9,898 bases of DNA, from assembly GCA_002842935.1 (NCBI GenBank), contig PHEM01000093.1:1-9898 (forward strand), read 5' to 3'. The position numbers and the translations under genes are program-made. The notes beneath the pieces were generated by a model. It was not told where the DNA came from, searched no databases, and was given only the letters and a program-made list of their open reading frames with translations. Below are positions 1-7,551 of this stretch, one piece after another; positions within the stretch are counted from its first letter, which is position 1, and each line of letters starts with the position of its first letter. Source of the DNA: Alphaproteobacteria bacterium HGW-Alphaproteobacteria-13. Lineage in GTDB: Bacteria > Pseudomonadota > Alphaproteobacteria > Sphingomonadales > Sphingomonadaceae.

Positions 1-957
1 CCTGGGCAGCAAGTGGCGCTGGAACACCACATCGACCGTCTGGAGATAGAATTCCGCCGTCATGTCGCAGACGGACCGATATTCGTCATAGAATTCCTTG
101 GTCTTGTCGGCGCTCTCGCCGTCGCCTTCGACCAGATGCCGGAACATCTCCCAATGGCTCATCATGTGGTTGCCGAGGTTCATCGACATGAAGCCCGCGA
201 GTTGCAGGAAGCCCGGATAGACGCGCCGCCCCGCGCCCGGATAATAAGCGGGAACGGTCGCGATGACATTTTCCTGGAACCAGGCATGGGGGCGCGTCGT
301 CGCATGCTGGTTGACGGCGGTCGGCGCCTTGCGCGTGTCGATCGGCCCGCCCATCATCGTCAGCGTCCGGGGCCTGCACTTGTTCCGGTCGGCGGACATG
401 ATCGCGGCGGCAGCATAGCTGGGCACCGACGGCTGGCACACCGCCAGCACATGCGCGCCCGGCCCGATATGCTCCAGCCAGCCGATGAGATAGTCGATAT
501 AGTCGTCGAGGTCGAAGCGCCCCTCCTCCAGCGGCACGTTGCGCGCGTCGCGCCAGTCGGTGATCCACACGTCATGGCCGGGCAACATGCGCTCGACCGT
601 ACCGCGCAGCAGCGTCGCATAATGGCCCGACATCGGCGCGACGATCAGCAGCTTGGGCGCATTCTTCGTGCCCTTGTGCTGGAAATGCTTGAGCTGGCCG
701 AAGGGACGGCGCGCCTCGACGGTTTCGGTCACGCGCACCGTCTCGCCATCGACGATCGTTTCGTGAAGGTCGAAACCGGGCTTGCCGCGCGGCGCCGCGG
801 CATGGGCGAACACCTCGAGCGCGGAGGCGAACATCGGGCTGCCGCCGAAATAGCCAAGCGGATTGGCGGGATGCTGCATCACCTGCGCTCCCGCGGTCGC
901 CAGCGCGCTCGCCCCCGCGAGCCAGTTCTTCTGCATGTCAAAGGCATGATACAGCAT
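1..957 (-). CDS. phaZ: Intracellular polyhydroxyalkanoate depolymerase, 5' part (runs off left edge)
   Basis: Cytoplasmic enzyme that hydrolyses stored polyhydroxyalkanoate granules, such as PHB, so that the carbon can be reused. Read on the minus strand from ATG at 957, the frame stays open to base 1 and gives 319 residues beginning MLYHAFDMQKNWL. The family is usually a little over 400 residues, so roughly 90 C-terminal residues lie outside the window. Family features seen are the N-terminal MLYHAFDMQ segment, GFDLHETIVDG near residue 62, an alpha/beta-hydrolase strand KLLIVAPMSGHYATLLRGT (102-120), HDVWITDWRDARNVPL (128-143), and the nucleophile elbow VLAVCQPSVPS with Cys174. Intracellular PHB depolymerases use Cys rather than Ser as nucleophile; the Asp and His of the triad should lie in the missing part. 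The start is supported by AAGGA nine bases upstream (967-971). It is divergent from the ABC transporter gene. Family assignment is firm; polymer preference is not visible. Confidence 0.93.
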   Translation of the reverse strand, partial: MLYHAFDMQKNWLAGASALATAGAQVMQHPANPLGYFGGSPMFASALEVFAHAAAPRGKPGFDLHETIVDGETVRVTETVEARRPFGQLKHFQHKGTKNAPKLLIVAPMSGHYATLLRGTVERMLPGHDVWITDWRDARNVPLEEGRFDLDDYIDYLIGWLEHIGPGAHVLAVCQPSVPSYAAAAIMSADRNKCRPRTLTMMGGPIDTRKAPTAVNQHATTRPHAWFQENVIATVPAYYPGAGRRVYPGFLQLAGFMSMNLGNHMMSHWEMFRHLVEGDGESADKTKEFYDEYRSVCDMTAEFYLQTVDVVFQRHLLPR

Positions 958-1013
958 GTGATGAAGTCCTTGCGTCCAACCCCGGCGCTCTGACGGCGCC
1001 GCAAAGAGGCCAC

Positions 1014-1041
1014 ACTCTAGGCAATCGCAGCCATTGTGCAA
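1014..1041 (-). promoter_or_regulatory. Possible sigma-70-like promoter for phaZ
   Basis: On the minus strand, TTGCAC (1036-1041) and TAGAGT (1014-1019) are separated by 16 bases. TAGAGT keeps the T, A and final T of a -10 hexamer, while TTGCAC keeps only the TTG of a -35, so the match is partial. Transcription would begin near 1007 and give a leader of about 50 bases before the phaZ start at 957. The placement between two divergent genes is right, but by-eye promoters in GC-rich DNA are uncertain. Confidence 0.33.
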
Positions 1042-1056
1042 TGCATCATTTCACAA
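1034..1056. promoter_or_regulatory. Possible PhaR-type operator upstream of phaZ
   Basis: The sequence contains TGC-AAT-GCA (1037-1045), which fits the TGC-N3/4-GCA pattern described for PhaR, the repressor of PHA-associated genes in alphaproteobacteria. A second symmetry, TTGTG (1034-1038) with CACAA (1052-1056), surrounds it. The core overlaps the proposed -35 element of the phaZ promoter, which would suit repression. The symmetry is directly visible; binding by PhaR is inferred from the pattern and from the neighbouring gene. Confidence 0.38.
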
Positions 1057-1144
1057 GGTGGAGAGCGACGCGGAGAGCGACAGCGATGCCCCGCGCGATT
1101 TTGCGGCGTTGAGCGCCGTCGCCGTCACTGCTAGGGCCGTGACG

Positions 1145-2956
<1,812 letters not shown>

Positions 2957-2977
2957 CTTTTCGCGAAAGGATCGCCG

Positions 2978-3514
2978 ATGCTCTATGACGCCCTTGTCCC
3001 CGCCTATGCGAACGGCCTGCGCGCGCTGTCCGGCCAGCTCGACAAGGCGCTGGCATGGGGCGAGGAGAACAGCGTCGGCGAGTTGCAGTTCATGGCCGCG
3101 CGCCTGGCGCCCGACATGTTCCCGCTCGCGACGCAAGTGCGCTTTTCCTGCCTTCAGGCCGTGTTGGCCCCGGTCCGGCTGGGCGCGGAGGGCGCGCCCG
3201 AATTTGCCGACGACGCCGGCAATTTCGCGGGACTCCAGCAACAGATCGCCGCGGCGCTGGACTGGCTCGACGGTCTCGACCGCGCCGCGCTGGGCGCGGA
3301 CGGCGACCGGCCCTTCAGCTTCACGCTGCCGAACGGCATGACCTTCGACATGACGGCGGCGACTTACGTGCGCGACTGGGCGCATCCGCAATATTATTTC
3401 CACATCGTCGCCGCCTATGCGGTGCTGCGCCACATGGGCGTCCCGCTCGGCAAGGCCGATTATGTCAGCTATATGACGCCATATCTGCGGCCCGGCACCG
3501 CGCCCGGCCTATGA
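2978..3514 (+). CDS. DUF1993 family protein
   Basis: A 178-residue, probably cytoplasmic protein of unknown function belonging to the DUF1993 family, which is predicted to be a mostly helical bundle related to the DinB/YfiT-like fold. Family marks seen here are the MLYDALVPAYANGLRALSGQ N-terminus (1-20), a central RLAPDMFPLATQVRFSC block (42-58), and the C-terminal HPQYYFHIVAAYAVLRHMGV block near 136-155 followed by LGKADYVSYM. The His residues in the last block are typical of the family and could bind a metal, which is speculation. There is no signal peptide or membrane span. The start is well supported by AAAGGA (2966-2971) six bases before ATG. It lies 21 bases after the ABC transporter gene on the same strand, so it is probably co-transcribed with it. 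Its stop overlaps the stop of the convergent MFS gene. Confidence 0.88.
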   Translation: MLYDALVPAYANGLRALSGQLDKALAWGEENSVGELQFMAARLAPDMFPLATQVRFSCLQAVLAPVRLGAEGAPEFADDAGNFAGLQQQIAAALDWLDGLDRAALGADGDRPFSFTLPNGMTFDMTAATYVRDWAHPQYYFHIVAAYAVLRHMGVPLGKADYVSYMTPYLRPGTAPGL

Positions 3515-4822
3515 GGCCCAGTCCGCCGCCAGACGCCGCGCCGCCAGCGCGAACAGCAAGGCGCTGACCAGATAAAAGCCCAGACCGGCGAGCAGCGAGA
3601 CCTGAAGCGAATCCGGACCGAAACGCGCCGCGAAATAATCGGACATCGCGCCGAAGATCAGCGTCCCGCCGACGAACCCCATCAGATTGTTCACGAGCAG
3701 GAAAAGCGCCGACGCCGTCGCGCGCGCCGATGGATGCACGATATTCTGGACGGCGGCCAGGATCGGGCCGAGCCAGGCGACCGACAGGATCGTCGGCAGC
3801 AGGAACAGCGGCAGCGCCAGCACCAGATCGCGATTCAGCATCGCGGCGGCATAGAGCGGCACGATCAGCACCGCCGCGATCGCGGGAACCATGGCATAGG
3901 CGGCGCGATTCCGCGTCCCGAAGCGGTCGCCGAGCCAACTGCTGAGCCAGATGCCGAAAACGCCGCCGACCAGCGCGATGAGGCTGCCGTAATGCGCGAT
4001 GTCCATCAGCGGCAGCCGCAGCGTGCGCGACGCGAAGGACGGCAGCCAGAAGGTCAGCCCATATCCCGCCATCGAACCGAATCCGGACCCGAAGGCGAGC
4101 AGCAGAAAGCTGGGCTTGCGCAGCAGCGCCGCCGCCGCCTGCCGCAGCGAAGGCCCTTTTTCGCCGTCGCCCTCGGCCAGACCCTCCGCGTCGCGCTTCC
4201 GCCGCGCGGCGGCGGCGTCGCGGACGGTCATCGCAAAGATCGGCGTGAACAACAGGCCGACAAGCCCGATGGCGATGAAGGCCATGCGCCAGCCCCACAG
4301 CGACGCGATCCAGCCGCCCAGGAACAGCCGCGCCGCCGATCCGATGGGCAGCCCCATGGAATAGACGCCGATCGCCCGCGCCCGCCCTTCCGCCGGGAAA
4401 TTGTCGGAGATCATCGCGTGCGCGGGCGCGACGCCGCCCGCCTCTCCGACCCCCACGCCGACGCGAAGCAGGAAGAACTGGACGAAGCTGGACGCAAATC
4501 CGCAGAGCATGGTGAACAGGCTCCAGATGCCGATCGCGATGCCGATGACGCGCGGGCGGCTCCAGCGGTCCGCAAGCCAGGCGATCGGTATCGCGAGGCT
4601 GGTATAGAAGAGCGCGAACGCCAGCCCGCCCAGCAGGCCCAGCTCGGTATCCGACAGGCGAAGCTCCGCCTTGATCGGCACCGCGAGCACGCTCACCAAC
4701 TGGCGGTCGACCACGTTCAGCACATAGGAAAAAGCCAGCATGGCCAGCAGGACGCGGCTGTAACCGCGCCCGGCGCCTGCCTGCTCTCCCGCGCCGTCCG
4801 CGCGCCCGATGCCGTCAGCCAT
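3509..4822 (-). CDS. MFS transporter, Spinster-like
   Basis: Inner-membrane secondary carrier of the major facilitator superfamily, 437 residues with about 12 hydrophobic spans and a longer cytoplasmic loop in the middle (about 203-236, rich in charged residues). Motif A is visible after the second span as WLADRWSRPR (82-91) with a partial copy GDRFGTRNR in the second half (298-306). The RVGVGVGEAGG stretch near 120-130 is characteristic of Spinster-like MFS proteins, which are numerous in sphingomonads and often sit beside TonB receptors and degradative enzymes. ATG at 4822 is chosen because GGAGG lies five bases upstream; in-frame ATGs at 4834 and 4864 would lie deeper inside the esterase gene. 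The gene overlaps the upstream esterase by 8 bases, so the two are likely translationally coupled. Probable role is import of the compound handled by this cluster, but direction and substrate cannot be read from the sequence. Confidence 0.9.
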   Translation of the reverse strand: MADGIGRADGAGEQAGAGRGYSRVLLAMLAFSYVLNVVDRQLVSVLAVPIKAELRLSDTELGLLGGLAFALFYTSLAIPIAWLADRWSRPRVIGIAIGIWSLFTMLCGFASSFVQFFLLRVGVGVGEAGGVAPAHAMISDNFPAEGRARAIGVYSMGLPIGSAARLFLGGWIASLWGWRMAFIAIGLVGLLFTPIFAMTVRDAAAARRKRDAEGLAEGDGEKGPSLRQAAAALLRKPSFLLLAFGSGFGSMAGYGLTFWLPSFASRTLRLPLMDIAHYGSLIALVGGVFGIWLSSWLGDRFGTRNRAAYAMVPAIAAVLIVPLYAAAMLNRDLVLALPLFLLPTILSVAWLGPILAAVQNIVHPSARATASALFLLVNNLMGFVGGTLIFGAMSDYFAARFGPDSLQVSLLAGLGFYLVSALLFALAARRLAADWAS

Positions 4823-6059
4823 GATCGCCTCCATCCCGGCGCCCCGCGCAGCGATAGGCCGCATCGACCAGTGACTGCCCCCGCTCGTTCAGGAAAATGC
4901 CGGTGCCCATCTGGTTCATCGCATATCCAAAGGACATCTCCAGTTCCGGGTCGGCGAAGCCAATGCTTCCGCCCGCACCGACATGTCCAAAGGCGCGCTC
5001 GCCGATCAGGACCGAATAGCGGCGGCCCTCGCTTTGCGCGCGATTGTCCATGCGCGCCATGAAGCCCGGCGTGAAGCGCGTCGGCAGCAACAGGACCGCA
5101 TCACGCTCCGTGGCCGTCGATATGGCGGCCATCTTTTGCCTTTGCCGGTGGGAGACGAGGCTCTCGGCGCGGCCGGCCAGCGGCCGGTACAATCCGGCGA
5201 GACCGCGCGCGTTGGTGATCCCGCCCGCGGCGCCGATTTCGGCGGCGCGCGCCCAGCGCGTGTTGGGAGCAAAAACGCGGCCGGACGGGCCATCCTCGAA
5301 ATCGAAATAACCCCCGGTGTTCCGCATCGTGAAGGCCGTCACGGAGGCGGCGTCCTCCGCCGCGAGGCGCGCGAAGTCGGCGACGGGTTCGTCCGCGGGG
5401 GCGGGGAGGATGTCCGCGACGCGGCGCTCTTCCGTTTCCGGCAAGCCGATCCAGAAATCGAGTCCCAGCGGTCCCGCCACCTGCTCCGCGAAGAAGGCGC
5501 CCAGCGACTGCCCCGATGCCCGGCGCACCAGTTCGCCCACGGTCCAGCCGAAGGTGAAGGCGTGATAGCCGTTCCGCGTCCCCGGCTCCCAGAAAGGCGG
5601 CTCCTGTTCCAGCCGCGCGACCATATAGTCCCAGTCGGCGACCGAGCGCGGCGGCAACGGGTCGCGAAACCCCGGAACGCCGACGCTGTGGTTCAGCATC
5701 ATGGAGACCGTGGCCGCTTCCTTTCCGGCCCGGAAACCCGGCCAATATTGCGAAACAGGGACCGCCAGCTCCAACTGCCCGCGATCGGCCAATATATGCG
5801 CGCAAAGCGCCGTCGCCGCCTTGGTGCAGGAAAAGACGACGACCATCGTGTCGCCTTCCCACGGACGCCGCGCCGCCTTGTCGGCCCAGCCGCCCCACAG
5901 GTCGATCTTGGTTTCCCCCGCGATCTCGACGCAGACGCTGGCGCCGACTTCGCCGTGGCGCGCGAAATTGCGGGCGAAGCTGTCCGCCACATCTTCCCAG
6001 CCAGGCGCGACGAAACCGCGCACGGGATGACCGTTCGATTCGCGCCGGATTTCTGGCAT
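4815..6059 (-). CDS. Beta-lactamase-fold serine hydrolase (family VIII esterase-like)
   Basis: A 414-residue serine hydrolase of the class C beta-lactamase / penicillin-binding-protein fold, most like family VIII carboxylesterases (EstB type), which cleave esters and sometimes amides or lactams. The active-site set is complete: SxxK as S77-C-T-K80 in VVFSCTKAAT, the catalytic Tyr165 in NGYHAFTFGW, and a C-terminal GHVGAGGS (358-365) in place of the KTG motif of true beta-lactamases. The N-terminal GEVGASVCVEIAGETKIDLW block (36-55) leading to GGWAD is also typical. There is no signal peptide, so it should act in the cytoplasm, unlike a resistance beta-lactamase. ATG at 6059 has no clear ribosome site of its own but overlaps the stop of an 18-codon uORF as TGATG. 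The gene overlaps the MFS gene downstream and follows the AraC gene on the same strand. The substrate is unknown. Confidence 0.9.
   Translation of the reverse strand: MPEIRRESNGHPVRGFVAPGWEDVADSFARNFARHGEVGASVCVEIAGETKIDLWGGWADKAARRPWEGDTMVVVFSCTKAATALCAHILADRGQLELAVPVSQYWPGFRAGKEAATVSMMLNHSVGVPGFRDPLPPRSVADWDYMVARLEQEPPFWEPGTRNGYHAFTFGWTVGELVRRASGQSLGAFFAEQVAGPLGLDFWIGLPETEERRVADILPAPADEPVADFARLAAEDAASVTAFTMRNTGGYFDFEDGPSGRVFAPNTRWARAAEIGAAGGITNARGLAGLYRPLAGRAESLVSHRQRQKMAAISTATERDAVLLLPTRFTPGFMARMDNRAQSEGRRYSVLIGERAFGHVGAGGSIGFADPELEMSFGYAMNQMGTGIFLNERGQSLVDAAYRCAGRRDGGDHG
4828..4832 (-). promoter_or_regulatory. Ribosome binding site that sets the MFS start
   Basis: GGAGG on the minus strand ends five bases before ATG at 4822. 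It lies inside the last codons of the upstream esterase gene. It favours 4822 over the two in-frame ATG codons further upstream. Confidence 0.75.
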
Positions 6060-6115
6060 CAGCGCGCCGAATTCGGGCAGGCCGCGGCGGCGGCGGCAGG
6101 ATGGTTACGGCGCAT
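6059..6115 (-). CDS. Possible 18-codon leader peptide (uORF) ahead of the esterase
   Basis: A short open frame begins at ATG 6115 on the minus strand, five bases after GGAG in GGGGAG (6121-6126), which is the best ribosome site in this gap. It encodes MRRNHPAAAAAACPNSAR and stops at TGA (6059-6061), whose last base is the first base of the esterase ATG (TGATG). This is the classic layout for termination-reinitiation coupling. Six consecutive Ala codons (four GCC, GCG, GCC) stand out, although GCC runs are common in such GC-rich DNA. The alternatives are that the peptide is untranslated, or that a one- or two-base sequence error hides a longer N-terminus for the esterase. Confidence 0.4.
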   Translation of the reverse strand: MRRNHPAAAAAACPNSAR

Positions 6116-6129
6116 ATGATCTCCCCAGG

Positions 6130-6147
6130 GCCAGCACCTATGCTGGC
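6130..6147. repeat. Inverted repeat (7-base stem, 4-base loop) ahead of the uORF
   Basis: GCCAGCA (6130-6136) and TGCTGGC (6141-6147) are perfect complements around the loop CCTA. On the minus strand the hairpin ends three bases before the GGGGAG ribosome site of the uORF. No T-run follows, so it does not look like an intrinsic terminator for the AraC gene. It could be a regulator-binding site or an mRNA hairpin that tunes translation of the uORF and esterase. Confidence 0.5.
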
Positions 6148-6205
6148 GGCGCGGGGGCAGCGCGGCAAGGACGGGGCCTCGCAATGTGGCAGCGGATAAT
6201 TTCGC

Positions 6206-7267
6206 TCAGCCCAGTCCCGATTGGCCCTGGCGCGACAGGATCGCCTGGCGATAGCGCGCGGGGTTCATCCCGAACCAGTCCGTACAGGCGCGGCGAAAGC
6301 TGCGTTCGTCCGAAAAGCCGAGTTCGCTGGCGATGTCGGAAAAGGGCTGGCCGCTTTCGATCAGCGCCGTGACCAGCGTCTTGCGCATCTCCGTCGTGAT
6401 CTCGCGAAAGCTCACGCCCTCATCGCCCAGCCGCCGCCGCAGCGTCGCCACGCTCAGCCCCAGCCGCCGCGCGACCGCTTCGGCGCCCAGCGATTCGCGC
6501 GCCAGGATCGTTTCGACGCGCCGCCGGGTTTCCGACCGCCCGCCCGCCGGCTGGTCAGGCACATGAAGCGAGCGCAGCTCGCGCATGAACTGGCCGATCG
6601 GGACGGCGCCCAGCCGCCCCAGCTTGACGGGCAGGATCGGAAGGTCGCCCGCCGCCAGCGGGTAGCACAGGGTAACGCCCGTTCCCTCGCGCCGGATCGG
6701 GCAGGACAGGACCGTCACGAACGTGTTCTCGATGCCGGGCGGGGGCGGCGCGGCGCGGACATGGGCGGCGTGGATCGCCTCTCCGGTCATCCAGCGCAAG
6801 GCGCAGTGGAGGACCACGGCATAGACTTCGTGATAGATATCGCGCACGGGGCTTGCCGGGCCGTGCAGGCGCAGCGACACTTCCAGCATGTCGCGCCGCT
6901 TGTGGACATGGACGTCGAAGTCCGGCCGGATCAGATGCGACACGTTGACGAAGCGCCGCAGCGCCCCCTGGACGTCCTTTCCGTGGCACATGATGCCGAT
7001 ATGCAGGTCGAAATGGCCGGGATGCAGGGGCTGCGGCGCAAGGCCGTAGGATTCGTCGCCGATCGCGAAAATCCGGTCGCGCATCTGCGTCCATGCCTGC
7101 GAATAGGAAATATCGCCGCGTAGCGCCGCCGGCATGTCCGCCTGGGGACACTCCTCCTCCGCCGCGAGGCATTCGCGCGCGCTTTCGTCGCCGAGCAGCG
7201 CGGTCACATAGCGGACGGCAAGCTGCGGGAGGGAATCCGCGGCCGGAATTTCGCCTTTGTCGGTCAT
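6206..7267 (-). CDS. AraC-family transcriptional regulator with arabinose-binding-like N-terminal domain
   Basis: A 353-residue DNA-binding regulator. The N-terminal part (about 10-200) resembles the arabinose-binding-like domain of the OruR/ArgR-type AraC subgroup (PF12625-like) and probably senses a small ligand. The C-terminal part (about 247-342) is the AraC DNA-binding domain with two helix-turn-helix units: the first around AVARRLGLSVATLRRRL, the second around DIASELGFSDERSFRRA, followed by the usual W-F-G-MNPARYR ending. ATG at 7267 is chosen because GGAGG (7274-7278) lies six bases upstream; an in-frame ATG at 7306 would add a glycine-rich segment and lacks a clear ribosome site. It sits upstream of the esterase and MFS genes on the same strand and is divergent from the TonB receptor gene, so it is the likely regulator of this cluster. 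The effector is unknown. Confidence 0.92.
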   Translation of the reverse strand: MTDKGEIPAADSLPQLAVRYVTALLGDESARECLAAEEECPQADMPAALRGDISYSQAWTQMRDRIFAIGDESYGLAPQPLHPGHFDLHIGIMCHGKDVQGALRRFVNVSHLIRPDFDVHVHKRRDMLEVSLRLHGPASPVRDIYHEVYAVVLHCALRWMTGEAIHAAHVRAAPPPPGIENTFVTVLSCPIRREGTGVTLCYPLAAGDLPILPVKLGRLGAVPIGQFMRELRSLHVPDQPAGGRSETRRRVETILARESLGAEAVARRLGLSVATLRRRLGDEGVSFREITTEMRKTLVTALIESGQPFSDIASELGFSDERSFRRACTDWFGMNPARYRQAILSRQGQSGLG

Positions 7268-7273
7268 GACTTG

Positions 7274-7278
7274 CCTCC
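7274..7278 (-). promoter_or_regulatory. Ribosome binding site that sets the AraC start
   Basis: GGAGG on the minus strand, six bases before ATG at 7267. It argues for the 353-residue protein rather than the 366-residue form starting at 7306. Confidence 0.75.
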
Positions 7279-7287
7279 CTCCCCCGC

Positions 7288-7303
7288 CTTGCCGGATGGC
7301 AAG
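7288..7303. repeat. Inverted repeat in the AraC 5' leader
   Basis: CTTGCC (7288-7293) and GGCAAG (7298-7303) are perfect complements around GGAT. The repeat lies about 20 to 35 bases upstream of the AraC start, next to its ribosome site, and could be an operator or a leader hairpin. It is short enough to have arisen by chance. Confidence 0.4.
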
Positions 7304-7309
7304 CACCCG

Positions 7310-7319
7310 ATCGAAATTG
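7310..7319. repeat. Direct repeat ATCGAAATTG, copy 1
   Basis: First of two identical 10-base sequences in the divergent region, preceded by CCCG. The copies begin 104 bases apart, close to ten helical turns. AraC proteins bind direct repeats and often loop DNA between distant half-sites, so this is a candidate binding site. Confidence 0.42.
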
Positions 7320-7413
7320 TCAGGGCTTGGCGAATAGCGGACCTGCCACGAAAATCCAGCCTCTCCTCATTCGCGCTTCATCTATGGGGCAAAAGTTGAG
7401 CGAAAATGCCCGC

Positions 7414-7423
7414 ATCGAAATTG
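7414..7423. repeat. Direct repeat ATCGAAATTG, copy 2
   Basis: Second copy, in the same orientation and preceded by CCCGC, so the shared core is CCCG(C)ATCGAAATTG. It lies about 130 bases before the TonB receptor start. The AT-rich core stands out against GC-rich surroundings. Confidence 0.42.
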
Positions 7424-7540
7424 AGGCGAGCCGTCCTTGTTGAAGCGGGCGGCGGCCAATAGGTCTGACCCGCATGATGGATCCATGGAACCGCTCGCGA
7501 AAGGCGCGCGGGAACCAGGGGATGATGTCCCAACGGACAG

Positions 7541-7545
7541 GGAGG
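7541..7545 (+). promoter_or_regulatory. Ribosome binding site that sets the TonB receptor start
   Basis: GGAGG, six bases before ATG at 7552. With the signal peptide that follows directly, it rules against the in-frame ATG codons at 7474 and between 7474 and 7552. Confidence 0.8.
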
Positions 7546-7551
7546 ACGAAA

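Larger units (their letters stand above)
7268..7551. promoter_or_regulatory. Divergent control region between the AraC and TonB receptor genes
   Basis: These 284 bases hold no supported gene. Both flanking genes point outward, so at least two promoters and probably operators must lie here. Visible elements are the two ribosome sites at the ends, an inverted repeat at 7288-7303, and a direct repeat ATCGAAATTG at 7310-7319 and 7414-7423. Related CGAAAAT sequences occur near 7349 and 7401. No sigma-70 promoter is convincing: TTGTCA at 7317-7322 on the plus strand is a good -35 match but has no acceptable -10 at the right spacing. Confidence 0.6.

Noticed and set aside
13..993. Long plus-strand frame opposite phaZ
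   Set aside because: It is the antisense shadow of the phaZ coding region: Arg/His-rich, no family resemblance, while the minus strand reads as a clear PHA depolymerase.
1034..1144. TTG-initiated 37-residue N-terminal extension of the ABC exporter
   Set aside because: No ribosome site before the TTG, low-complexity acidic content, and it overlaps the likely phaZ promoter; ATG at 1145 fits family length.
2959..2968. Ten-base palindrome TTTCGCGAAA between the ABC and DUF1993 genes
   Set aside because: It overlaps the ribosome site of the DUF1993 gene and is short; there is no other sign of an operator or terminator.
3734..5062. 442-codon plus-strand frame
   Set aside because: Antisense to the MFS and esterase genes; Arg/Gln/Asp-rich with no hydrophobic core or domain.
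4983..6119. 378-codon plus-strand frame
   Set aside because: Antisense to the esterase, whose catalytic motifs are complete on the minus strand.
6221..7123. 300-codon plus-strand frame
   Set aside because: Antisense shadow of the AraC regulator gene.
7477..7486. Ten-base palindrome ATGGATCCAT in the TonB leader
   Set aside because: A short perfect palindrome with no flanking symmetry or second copy; likely chance.
7474..7551. N-terminal extension of the TonB receptor from ATG 7474
   Set aside because: It would bury the signal peptide behind 26 hydrophilic residues; ATG 7552 has GGAGG six bases upstream.
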